The notes under the pieces are model-generated. The model was given only the letters and a program-made list of their open reading frames with translations. It had not been told where the DNA came from and did no database searches. 5,235 nucleotides of DNA from Candidatus Cloacimonadota bacterium. Its GTDB lineage: Bacteria; Cloacimonadota; Cloacimonadia; Cloacimonadales; TCS61. Below are positions 1-5,138 of this stretch, piece by piece. The first letter of the stretch is position 1. Each line of letters begins with the position of its first letter. The translations under genes were made by a program, and so were the position numbers. The stretch lies in the NCBI GenBank assembly GCA_030626645.1, contig DAOUTP010000140.1:1-5235 (forward strand), written 5' to 3'.

Positions 1-205
1 AATTGAGACCTTTTGTTGGTTTTTTGAACCAATGTAAAGTTTCTGCTTGTTCCAACCAGAATCCATCCGGATCCTTAATTGATCTTTCCCACATCTCTTT
101 GTATTGTTCATCTGAACTTATATGAGCATTTTTTCTCATTTCTGCGGATGGTGGGAATGTTCTTCCTTCGTGTGCTAACGAAGTTATCGCTTTCTTATCT
201 GCCAT
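1..205 (-). CDS. acs: Acetyl-CoA synthetase (AMP-forming), N-terminal part, cut by the window edge
   Basis: Sixty-eight codons of the start of a minus-strand gene are present. The rest lies beyond position 1. The residues match the N-terminal acetyl-CoA synthetase domain that precedes the AMP-binding domain: FPPSAEMRKNAHI near residues 17-29, then a Tyr-x-x-Met-x-x-x-Ser stretch, DPDGFW at 45-50, and LHWFKKP at 57-63. The enzyme activates acetate with ATP to acetyl-AMP and then forms acetyl-CoA in the cytoplasm. The catalytic motifs and the acetylated lysine are outside the window and cannot be checked. The ATG at 205-203 is preceded by a full AGGAGG (220-215) nine bases upstream, so the start is well supported. 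The carbonic anhydrase gene lies 152 bases upstream on the same strand, but the spacer has its own promoter-like elements, so cotranscription is uncertain. A propionyl-CoA synthetase relative is possible but less likely. Confidence 0.88.
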   Translation of the reverse strand, partial: MADKKAITSLAHEGRTFPPSAEMRKNAHISSDEQYKEMWERSIKDPDGFWLEQAETLHWFKKPTKGLN

Positions 206-220
206 TTTGTGAATCCTCCT

Positions 221-238
221 TTATTTTTTAAAAAATAA
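221..238. repeat. 18-nt perfect A/T palindrome upstream of the acs ribosome binding site
   Basis: TTATTTTTT is followed directly by its reverse complement AAAAAATAA, ending two bases before the AGGAGG of acs. In the acs mRNA it could form a weak hairpin next to the ribosome binding site, or the DNA could be a protein site. It is pure A/T in an AT-rich spacer, so chance is a real alternative. Confidence 0.4.
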
Positions 239-252
239 TTTGTTTCAAAACC

Positions 253-275
253 TGATTAACACGTCGATTAGTCAA
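253..275 (-). promoter_or_regulatory. Candidate acs promoter -35 (TTGACT) overlapped by an imperfect dyad
   Basis: On the minus strand, TTGACT (275-270) follows a run of nine A residues and GTGC, which is typical of a sigma-70 -35 region. It overlaps an inverted repeat, TGACTAA (274-268) and TTAATCA (259-253), separated by eight bases, with one mismatch in the seven-base arms. No good -10 box appears 16-18 bases downstream (GGTTTT is found at 17). The site may therefore need an activator, or it may not be a promoter. The dyad is a plausible operator for regulating acs, but I cannot assign a regulator family. Confidence 0.35.
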
Positions 276-286
276 GCACTTTTTTT

Positions 287-340
287 TTAACCTTTTTTGT
301 CTGTAAAATGTTTGAAAATTAAAGAATTAATTCTATTCAT
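287..340 (-). CDS. Possible 17-residue leader peptide between carbonic anhydrase and acs
   Basis: A short frame, MNRINSLIFKHFTDKKG then TAA, starts 18 bases after the carbonic anhydrase stop codon. GGAG lies four bases before its ATG. The frame ends just before the A-tract and TTGACT proposed as the acs promoter, so it could be translated from the carbonic anhydrase transcript. It shows no amino acid run that would suggest attenuation and matches nothing I know. Its start overlaps a 12-nt palindrome (AGAATTAATTCT, 323-334). Chance is the most likely explanation; conservation in relatives would be needed to believe it. Confidence 0.15.
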   Translation of the reverse strand: MNRINSLIFKHFTDKKG

Positions 341-357
341 TTTACTCCAAATTATTG

Positions 358-960
358 TCAATTTAGTTGATACCAATTCTGCTTTTCCTCATCAAAAAAT
401 GAGATTTTTCCTGAATGCATATCATATAACCATTTGTGAATTTTTATCTCATCTTTTCTATATCTTTTCTCAATGTAATCGAAAGTTAAAAGGTTTTTTG
501 CTTGAAGGAGAATATTCTCTTTAATTGTTTCTAATTCCAATGAATCTGTTCCAGAACCTTTGGCTGTTTCTTTTGCAGAGTGTGAATGCTCCAGCCAATC
601 ATGTATTTTAGAATCTTCTGGAGTGCCATCAATTAAGGCATTGATACCACCACAACCGGTGTGTCCACAAATCACAATATGTTCCACGTTTAAATGCAAT
701 ACAGCATATTCCAAAACAGAGCTTGTACAAATCTCATCAGCATTTTTTGGTGGAATAATATTCGCAATATTACGAATAACGAACAAGTCTCCTGCATTTG
801 CGTTTACGATAAATTCCGGTACAACTCGTGAATCGGAACAACCAACCCATAAAACTTTTGGATGCTGACCATTTTCTACAAGATCATAGTATAGTTTTTC
901 ATTTTCCTTAAATTTATCTGTAAAAATTGCATTACCTATTCTCATTTTTTCTAAAGCCAT
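358..960 (-). CDS. Beta-class carbonic anhydrase
   Basis: This zinc enzyme interconverts CO2 and bicarbonate in the cytoplasm, supplying bicarbonate to carboxylases and balancing pH. Numbered from the ATG at 960, the product has 200 residues, a normal length for the family. The zinc and catalytic residues are in place: GCSDSR at 40-45 gives zinc ligand Cys41 and the Asp43-Arg45 dyad, and GHTGCGG at 99-105 gives ligands His100 and Cys103. DLFVIRNIAN and the C-terminal YDMHSGKI stretch are also typical. The SRVVPE spacing resembles the plant/CynT-like branch rather than E. coli Can. An upstream in-frame ATG at 972 lacks a ribosome binding site, whereas GGAG (970-967) sits six bases before the ATG at 960, so I chose 960. 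ndk diverges on the other side. acs follows on the same strand after 152 bases. No cyanase gene is visible, so a cynT role is not supported here. Confidence 0.93.
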   Translation of the reverse strand: MALEKMRIGNAIFTDKFKENEKLYYDLVENGQHPKVLWVGCSDSRVVPEFIVNANAGDLFVIRNIANIIPPKNADEICTSSVLEYAVLHLNVEHIVICGHTGCGGINALIDGTPEDSKIHDWLEHSHSAKETAKGSGTDSLELETIKENILLQAKNLLTFDYIEKRYRKDEIKIHKWLYDMHSGKISFFDEEKQNWYQLN

Positions 961-966
961 TTTATT

Positions 967-970
967 CTCC
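967..970 (-). promoter_or_regulatory. Ribosome binding site that fixes the carbonic anhydrase start
   Basis: GGAG lies six bases upstream of the ATG at 960. It falls inside the alternative ATG-GAG reading from 972, whose own upstream 12 bases (GTAATAATAAAT) have no purine-rich site. An AGGAGA further upstream is about 25 bases from the 972 ATG, too far to serve it. Confidence 0.7.
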
Positions 971-1023
971 ATATTTATTATTACTCTGACAATTTTATCT
1001 CCTAATTATTACATGAATTATTA

Positions 1024-1029
1024 TGTCAA
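1024..1029 (-). promoter_or_regulatory. Consensus -35 box (TTGACA) upstream of carbonic anhydrase
   Basis: A perfect TTGACA reads on the minus strand 63 bases before the chosen carbonic anhydrase start, in the divergent spacer shared with ndk. Downstream, TAATTA at 15 bases is the nearest -10-like hexamer, which is a short spacing, so the -10 is not firm. The same spacer holds a direct repeat of AATTATTA (1004-1011 and 1016-1023) exactly 12 bases apart, which could be a protein site or simple A/T sequence. I find no convincing promoter for ndk on the plus strand. Confidence 0.35.
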
Positions 1030-1108
1030 ATATTTTTCTTGCAAAAAGAAGGCTGAAACAATTTTTTGCATTTAAATTTGAATATTGAAAAATGTAATTG
1101 GAGAAAAA

Positions 1109-1513
1109 ATGAAACAAAATACTTTACTTTTGATCAAGCCGAATTCAACAAAGAAAAACCAAATTGGTGAGATTTTACAAATGGTTGAAAAAAATGGATT
1201 TGTAATTGAAAAACTTAAGATGTTTAAGATGAATAGTGATCTTGCTGATGCGTTTTATGTAGAGCATCTTGGAAAAGGATTTTATAATGAACTTAGTGAA
1301 TTTATGAGATCAGGAAAAATTGTTGGTGCTGTACTGAGTAGGGAAGATGCGGTTCTCAAACTTCGTGAGCTGGTCGGAAATACAGATTGTGCCAAAGCAG
1401 CGCTTGGCACAATCCGTTCAATATATGGGGAATCCATAGGAGAAAACGCTGTTCACGCTTCTGATAGTATCGAAAGTGCAGAAAGAGAAATTGGACTGAT
1501 ATTTCCAGAATAG
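1109..1513 (+). CDS. ndk: Nucleoside diphosphate kinase
   Basis: The enzyme transfers the gamma phosphate between nucleoside di- and triphosphates through a phosphohistidine, balancing NTP and dNTP pools in the cytoplasm. The 134-residue product has the usual short bacterial length. Visible hallmarks are Lys10 in LLLIKP, Tyr50-x-x-His53 in FYVEHLGK, Arg86, Thr92, Arg103 in GTIR, Asn113, and catalytic His116 in ENAVHASDS, followed by ESAEREIGL. Two positions differ from the commonest consensus: KPN replaces KPD at residue 12, and Leu99 replaces the frequent proline before GTIR in the so-called Kpn loop. Both lie outside the catalytic set. The frame is open from a TTG at 1085, but GGAG (1100-1103) five bases before the ATG at 1109 and the family N-terminus fix the start there. 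The gene stands alone on the plus strand and ends at a strong terminator. Confidence 0.96.
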   Translation: MKQNTLLLIKPNSTKKNQIGEILQMVEKNGFVIEKLKMFKMNSDLADAFYVEHLGKGFYNELSEFMRSGKIVGAVLSREDAVLKLRELVGNTDCAKAALGTIRSIYGESIGENAVHASDSIESAEREIGLIFPE

Positions 1514-1531
1514 TAGTTGATGGATTTTTAT

Positions 1532-1574
1532 AAGACCTTGCGAATGGTTTCAGCCTTCGCAATGGTCTTTTTTT
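1532..1574 (+). terminator. Intrinsic terminator of ndk
   Basis: AAGACCTTGCGAA (1532-1544) pairs with TTCGCAATGGTCTT (1556-1569), leaving one bulged base and an 11-base loop. A run of seven T follows (1568-1574), 19 bases after the ndk stop codon. On the minus strand the same stem forms but no T-run follows, so it should mainly stop plus-strand transcription. The loop and 3' arm include GTTTCAGCCTTC, the exact reverse complement of a site upstream of ndk (1048-1059). Confidence 0.92.
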
Positions 1575-1596
1575 ATTTTAATCCGATAAAAACCCA

Positions 1597-1704
1597 TTAC
1601 TTCAAACTTTTATACTTCTCTAATCCTTTCTGAAAAATATCCATTGCTTTTCTTTAATCGTTTTTATTCAGAATATAAGCAATTCCATTTTCATTTTTTC
1701 CTAG
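1597..1704 (-). pseudogene. Decayed C-terminal fragment of a second aminotransferase copy
   Basis: Read on the minus strand, this stretch aligns without gaps to the last 35 codons and stop of the intact aminotransferase that ends at 2083. It reads LGKNENGIAYILNKND, then a stop, then RKAMDIFQKGLEKYKSLK and a stop. The intact gene reads LGKNEIRIAYILNKND and then LKKAMKIFRKGLEKYKGLK. By my count 28 of 35 residues and 87 of 108 bases agree. Nine codons differ silently, besides a TAG/TAA stop difference. A TAA at 1656-1654 replaces a leucine codon, and the substrate-carboxylate arginine (Arg369 in the intact copy) has become glycine. Upstream of 1704 the similarity ends within a few codons and there is no start codon, so this is not a gene. 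The silent changes suggest the copy diverged as coding sequence before it decayed. Confidence 0.85.
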
Positions 1705-1734
1705 GTGAAAGTTTTGAAGTAAGAAGTATATTCT

Positions 1735-2001
1735 TTACGTTTTGAAAAATTCACGGATTGTGTATATCAATCCAGTTATAAATAATATACCTATAATAAA
1801 ATACAATGTTCCAATAAATTGTGCTATTTTTCCCTTTTCCCATTTCAAGTGAGTAAGAATTTTTTTTTCAATGATCCCATATAAACCATAAATAATAAAA
1901 GGTATTCCAATTAATATTGAACGAAGACCAAATGGATTTGCTAAAGTTATAAAAAGAACTAAGAAGCTAAAGAGGAATACGATCCAATAATTATTTTTCA
2001 A
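1735..2001 (-). CDS. Small three-helix membrane protein of unknown function
   Basis: I do not recognise this family. The 88-residue product is very hydrophobic, with three likely membrane helices at about residues 5-21, 29-45 and 62-81. The loop at 46-60 is rich in lysine (EKKILTHLKWEKGK), and a positive tail (REFFKT) follows the last helix. By the positive-inside rule both charged segments cannot easily share a side with only one helix between them, so the topology is unclear. The start is a TTG at 2001-1999, supported by GGAG (2012-2009) seven bases upstream; the product has no internal methionine that could serve as an alternative start. The gene follows the aminotransferase by 81 bases on the same strand, with a small palindrome between them. 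It is followed by the relic of a second aminotransferase 3' end, so it sits between two related gene ends and may have arrived by insertion. Confidence 0.65.
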   Translation of the reverse strand: MKNNYWIVFLFSFLVLFITLANPFGLRSILIGIPFIIYGLYGIIEKKILTHLKWEKGKIAQFIGTLYFIIGILFITGLIYTIREFFKT

Positions 2002-2044
2002 AATAACACTCCAACACTAATCTATCAATTCATTCTATGTCCCA

Positions 2045-2065
2045 TTCACAAGGGGGCTTTGTGAA
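2045..2065. repeat. Palindrome between the aminotransferase and the membrane protein gene
   Basis: TTCACAA (2045-2051) and TTGTGAA (2059-2065) are perfect seven-base arms around GGGGGCT. It lies 17 bases beyond the aminotransferase stop codon. No T-run follows on either strand, so it is not a classical intrinsic terminator. It could be a REP-like repeat, an mRNA 3'-end stabiliser or a protein site. It is unusually G/C-rich for this spacer. Confidence 0.6.
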
Positions 2066-2082
2066 CGCTTAATAAAGTTATT

Positions 2083-3276
2083 CTATTTCAATCCTTTATA
2101 CTTTTCCAATCCTTTCCTGAAGATCTTCATTGCTTTTTTTAGATCATTTTTATTAAGGATATAAGCAATTCTAATTTCATTTTTTCCAAGCTCGGGAGTT
2201 GCATAGAATCCTTGAGCCGGAGCAAACATTACAGTCTCGTTCTCATAGGAAAATTCTTCCAACATCCATTTGGCAAAATGTTCTGCATCATCTATTGGAA
2301 GTTTAGCTATAATGTAGAAGGCACCTTTTGGTTTTATACAGATAACATCTTCAATTTTTTGTAATTCCTCGAACACAAGATTTCTACGATTATCATATTC
2401 GGAAATAATTTTTTTAAAATACTCTTCTTCAATATCGATGGCAGCATTTGCAGCAAGTTGATCTATAGTTGGAGGACAAAGACGTGCTTGGGCAAATTTA
2501 ATTGTAGATGTTATAAAATTTTTGTTTCTGGAAATTAAACAACCAATCCGCGCACCACAAGCACTATAACGTTTTGAAATGCTATCCACCATGATCGCTA
2601 GATCTTCCATTCCCTCTATATCCAGAATACTTGTATGGGATAAACCATCATAAACAAATTCACGATAAACTTCATCAGATATCACAAATAGATCATTCTC
2701 GATTGCGATATCAGCAATTCTTTGAATATCTTCTTTTGGATATACTGCACCTGTAGGATTTCCCGGATTACATAACATTATTGCTTTTGTTTTGGAATTG
2801 ATTAAAGCCCTGATCTTTTCGTTAGAAGGTAAAGCAAATCCATCTTCAGCATAAGTTGTAAGTGGTACGATCTTAACTCCTGTCATAGTTGCAAAACCAT
2901 TATAGTTTGTATAAAAAGGTTCAGGTACAATTACTTCATCATCCTCATTACATGCAGTAAGTAGAGCAAACACAATTGCTTCAGATCCTGCTGTGGTTAC
3001 AATTATGTCATCTATATCAAGCTCGATATTATGCTTTCTATAATAATTTACCAAGTTTTTCCGATAACATTCCAAACCTTGGGATGGTCCATAAGCTAAC
3101 ACCTTCTCCTCAAAATTTTTATAAACATCCAGCATTTCTTTTGGTGTTTCAATATCCGGTTGCCCGATATTCAAATGATAAATGTGGATTCCTTTTTTCT
3201 TTGCCTCATTGGCAAACGGCATCAGTTTCCTTATGGGAGATGCCTGAATATTGATCGCACGATCTGATAATTTCAT
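2083..3276 (-). CDS. Class I/II PLP-dependent aminotransferase (aspartate aminotransferase-like)
   Basis: This is a complete 397-residue fold-type I aminotransferase, the usual length for the family. It moves an amino group between an amino acid and a 2-oxo acid by a PLP ping-pong mechanism in the cytoplasm. Visible motifs are NIGQPD (36-41), AGSEA (96-100, cofactor phosphate region), NPGNPTG (170-176) with Asn173, SDEVY (200-204) with Asp201 and Tyr204 holding the pyridine ring, SISKR (232-236) with Schiff-base Lys235, Arg243, and Arg369, expected to bind the substrate carboxylate. The N-terminus (SPIRKLMPFANEAKKKG) is typical of a branch usually annotated as aspartate aminotransferase. The exact substrate (aspartate, an aromatic amino acid, alanine) cannot be read from sequence. 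GAGG (3285-3282) lies five bases before the ATG. The gene is 127 bases downstream of the acyltransferase, with a repeat element between, so it probably has its own promoter. A relic of its 3' end lies at 1597-1704. Confidence 0.92.
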   Translation of the reverse strand: MKLSDRAINIQASPIRKLMPFANEAKKKGIHIYHLNIGQPDIETPKEMLDVYKNFEEKVLAYGPSQGLECYRKNLVNYYRKHNIELDIDDIIVTTAGSEAIVFALLTACNEDDEVIVPEPFYTNYNGFATMTGVKIVPLTTYAEDGFALPSNEKIRALINSKTKAIMLCNPGNPTGAVYPKEDIQRIADIAIENDLFVISDEVYREFVYDGLSHTSILDIEGMEDLAIMVDSISKRYSACGARIGCLISRNKNFITSTIKFAQARLCPPTIDQLAANAAIDIEEEYFKKIISEYDNRRNLVFEELQKIEDVICIKPKGAFYIIAKLPIDDAEHFAKWMLEEFSYENETVMFAPAQGFYATPELGKNEIRIAYILNKNDLKKAMKIFRKGLEKYKGLK

Positions 3277-3313
3277 AATTACCTCACTTATTTATATTTT
3301 CTACTCATTATCC

Positions 3314-3396
3314 ACCTCATCCGACTTCGTAAACTCAGTCACCTTCTCCTATCAAGGAGAAGGATTCAAATAAACTCCTCTCCTCTAAGGTGAGGT
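3314..3396. repeat. Double-hairpin intergenic repeat with short terminal inverted repeats
   Basis: This element fills most of the gap between the acyltransferase and the aminotransferase. The first hairpin has perfect nine-base arms, CCTTCTCCT (3342-3350) and AGGAGAAGG (3355-3363), around ATCA. The second has arms CCTCTCCT (3377-3384) and AGGTGAGG (3388-3395) with one mismatch around CTA. The outer ends, ACCTCATC (3314-3321) and GGTGAGGT (3389-3396), are inverted copies of each other in seven of eight bases. This architecture and wording resemble dispersed palindromic repeats I recall from many bacterial genomes (a CATCCG...CCTTCTCCT...AGGAGAAGG theme), so it is probably a REP- or MITE-like copy. 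No T-run follows either hairpin on the minus strand, so it is not a standard terminator for the upstream operon. Confidence 0.75.
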
Positions 3397-3403
3397 TATA
3401 ACA

Positions 3404-4012
3404 CTATTTTTTCACTTTATTTACTTTTGTTAATTCATCTAATATGTTTTGCAGAAGTTCCTTCTTTTCTCCGATCTCATCCTTTGAATTAATGCAAATC
3501 GGGTTTCCGTAGGTGATGTTGATCTTACTAAAAGAATGTGGAAGACGGAATCTGTCCCAGGATTTAAAAACCTTCTCTTTATTAATATCCACTGCAACTG
3601 GGACTATCGGTAACTTTGTAAAATATGAAAGGAATATAACTCCATCCTTTATTTTTTCCGAGGGTCCCTTGGGTCCATCCGGAGTTATGCCGATGCTATT
3701 TTCTCTTGCAAGTTTTATTAGTTTTCTGGTGGCGGAACTTCCCTTTCTGCCTGAAGAGCCACGTGCTGCTTTATAGCCAAATGATTTTGCAGGTCCGGTA
3801 ATGAGTTCACCATCTTTGGAAGAAGAGGCAAGGATCACTATGTTTTCTCCACGATGCAAGTACATCAGAGGGATCATGTTTCTATGCCAGAACGCATAGA
3901 TTACCTTTTCCTTTGGCGCTGGAGTTTGCAGATTATATCTCCATGACATTCCAAGAATTCTTACAATAAAAACAGCCAGGTATTTAAATAAGAACAGCAA
4001 AAATTTATTCAT
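3404..4012 (-). CDS. DUF374-family lysophospholipid acyltransferase, probable lipid A late acyltransferase
   Basis: The 202-residue product fits the DUF374 branch of the lysophospholipid acyltransferase superfamily. Hydrophobic residues 4-21 probably anchor it in the inner membrane. Family marks follow in order: AFWHRNMIP (40-48) with catalytic-type His43, ASSSKDGE (62-69), ARGSSGRKGS (83-92), TPDGPKGP (110-117), PIVPVAV (135-141) and SWDRFRLP (151-158). The usual HX4D acid is absent five residues after His43; DUF374 proteins keep an Asp-Gly-Glu further on instead. As I recall, this family includes LpxJ of Helicobacter and Campylobacter, a non-canonical lipid A secondary acyltransferase. The start codon lies inside the end of lpxB (eight-base overlap), so translation is probably coupled; only a weak GGGA sits nine bases upstream. 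That coupling supports acylation of a lipid A precursor, but the acyl donor and position are inference. A phospholipid acyltransferase role remains possible. Confidence 0.85.
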   Translation of the reverse strand: MNKFLLFLFKYLAVFIVRILGMSWRYNLQTPAPKEKVIYAFWHRNMIPLMYLHRGENIVILASSSKDGELITGPAKSFGYKAARGSSGRKGSSATRKLIKLARENSIGITPDGPKGPSEKIKDGVIFLSYFTKLPIVPVAVDINKEKVFKSWDRFRLPHSFSKINITYGNPICINSKDEIGEKKELLQNILDELTKVNKVKK

Positions 4013-5138
4013 TTATCATATTCCCAATAATGTCAGTAACTTCTGTAGAAGTGGTTTTGCTGCCCAGAATATCATGCAATGCTTTTAGCTCTTCGCTTAT
4101 TTGTTTGTACTTTTCTTCATTTGATAGAATTTCTGAAATTGTTGTGTGAATATTTTTCCCATTAACATCTTCCTGGATCAATTCAGGGACAATATCTTTT
4201 TCGATTACAATATTTGGCAGTCCGATCTTATCTATTTTTACAAACCTTTTTCCAATTTGATAGGAGATATTACTGGTTTTATAAACAATGATGAATGGAG
4301 TTCCCAAAAATGCTGTTTCAATTGTAGCAGTACCGGAAGTAACAGTAAGAAAATCGCAATGCTTCATCATTTCGTAGTTCGAATCCTTTACAATTTTGAT
4401 ATTTTTACTTGTTCTATTTAATATCTTTTGAAACAATTTTATTGATACAGATGTAGCTTGCGAAATCATGAATTCATATTTATCAGGATCGAACATTTCA
4501 ATTGAATCTATAAATTGAGGCAGCATATTCTTCAATTCTGCGTTCCGACTACCCGGAAGGAAACCAAGCCATTTCTTGTTTAGATCAAGATCATTCTTAT
4601 CTGCAAATTCCTCTTTAGAAAGCTTTATACTTATCTCTTCCGAGATTGGATGCCCAACGTAACTTGCATTAATATTGTGTTTATTAAAATGCTTTTTCTC
4701 AAAGGGTAAGATATATGCGATATGATCAGTATATTTTTGTAATTTAAAAATTCTTTTATATTTCCATGCCCAGAATTGCGGTACAATAAAATACAAAACC
4801 GGAATATTAAAACTCTTCGCTAATTTGGCAATACGCATGTTAAGTCCGGGATAATCAACCAGAACTACCAGATCAGGTGGGTTTTTCTTAAGAGTTTTTT
4901 TTATCTGTTTTTCTACACCTATAAAAAATGCCAGATGTTGAATTACTTCTACAAAACCCATCACTGAGAAACGTTCGAATGGGAAGATTGCCCTGAAACC
5001 CAGAGACTTCATTTTTTCCCCGCCGATCCCGAAATTTTCAATATTGCTGTATCGTTTATTGAGTTCATTCAATACAATAGAAGCATGAAGATCTCCGGAA
5101 TTCTCGCCAGCTATCCAGAATATTCTTTTATTCTTCAT
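4005..5138 (-). CDS. lpxB: Lipid-A-disaccharide synthase
   Basis: LpxB (glycosyltransferase family 19) joins UDP-2,3-diacylglucosamine to lipid X, forming the beta-1,6 disaccharide of lipid A at the cytoplasmic face of the inner membrane. The 377-residue protein is full length. Typical motifs run throughout: AGENSGD (10-16), GIGG (37-40), FSVMGFVEV (57-65), DYPGLN (95-100) with the probable catalytic Asp, PQFWAWK (120-126), LPFE (144-147), VGHP (161-164), LPGSR (194-198), SGTATIE (268-274), YK (286-287) and VPELIQED (317-324). The ATG at 5138 has GGGGA (5149-5145) six bases upstream. It overlaps the end of an upstream gene by 11 bases, and its own end overlaps the DUF374 acyltransferase by eight, so all three are probably one transcript. 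The presence of lpxB implies a lipopolysaccharide or lipooligosaccharide outer membrane. Confidence 0.96.
   Translation of the reverse strand: MKNKRIFWIAGENSGDLHASIVLNELNKRYSNIENFGIGGEKMKSLGFRAIFPFERFSVMGFVEVIQHLAFFIGVEKQIKKTLKKNPPDLVVLVDYPGLNMRIAKLAKSFNIPVLYFIVPQFWAWKYKRIFKLQKYTDHIAYILPFEKKHFNKHNINASYVGHPISEEISIKLSKEEFADKNDLDLNKKWLGFLPGSRNAELKNMLPQFIDSIEMFDPDKYEFMISQATSVSIKLFQKILNRTSKNIKIVKDSNYEMMKHCDFLTVTSGTATIETAFLGTPFIIVYKTSNISYQIGKRFVKIDKIGLPNIVIEKDIVPELIQEDVNGKNIHTTISEILSNEEKYKQISEELKALHDILGSKTTSTEVTDIIGNMINE

Noticed and set aside
297..524. Open plus-strand frame of 75 codons overlapping the carbonic anhydrase 3' end
   Set aside because: Most of it is antisense to a well-supported gene, and no ribosome binding site supports its start.
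560..868. Open plus-strand frame antisense to carbonic anhydrase
   Set aside because: It lies wholly within a gene with clear family motifs, has no ribosome binding site of note, and its product resembles no known protein.
961..972. ATG at 972 as the carbonic anhydrase start
   Set aside because: The 12 bases before it have no purine-rich site, whereas GGAG sits six bases before the ATG at 960.
1085..1108. TTG start giving ndk eight extra residues
   Set aside because: No ribosome binding site precedes 1085, while GGAG is correctly spaced before the ATG at 1109 and the NDK family starts there.
1356..1562. Open minus-strand frame across the end of ndk and its terminator
   Set aside because: It reads through the terminator stem and the conserved NDK C-terminus in antisense; the product looks random.
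3314..3396. CRISPR array or intrinsic terminator in the acyltransferase-aminotransferase gap
   Set aside because: The two hairpins differ in sequence and are not regularly spaced direct repeats, and no T-run follows them on the minus strand.
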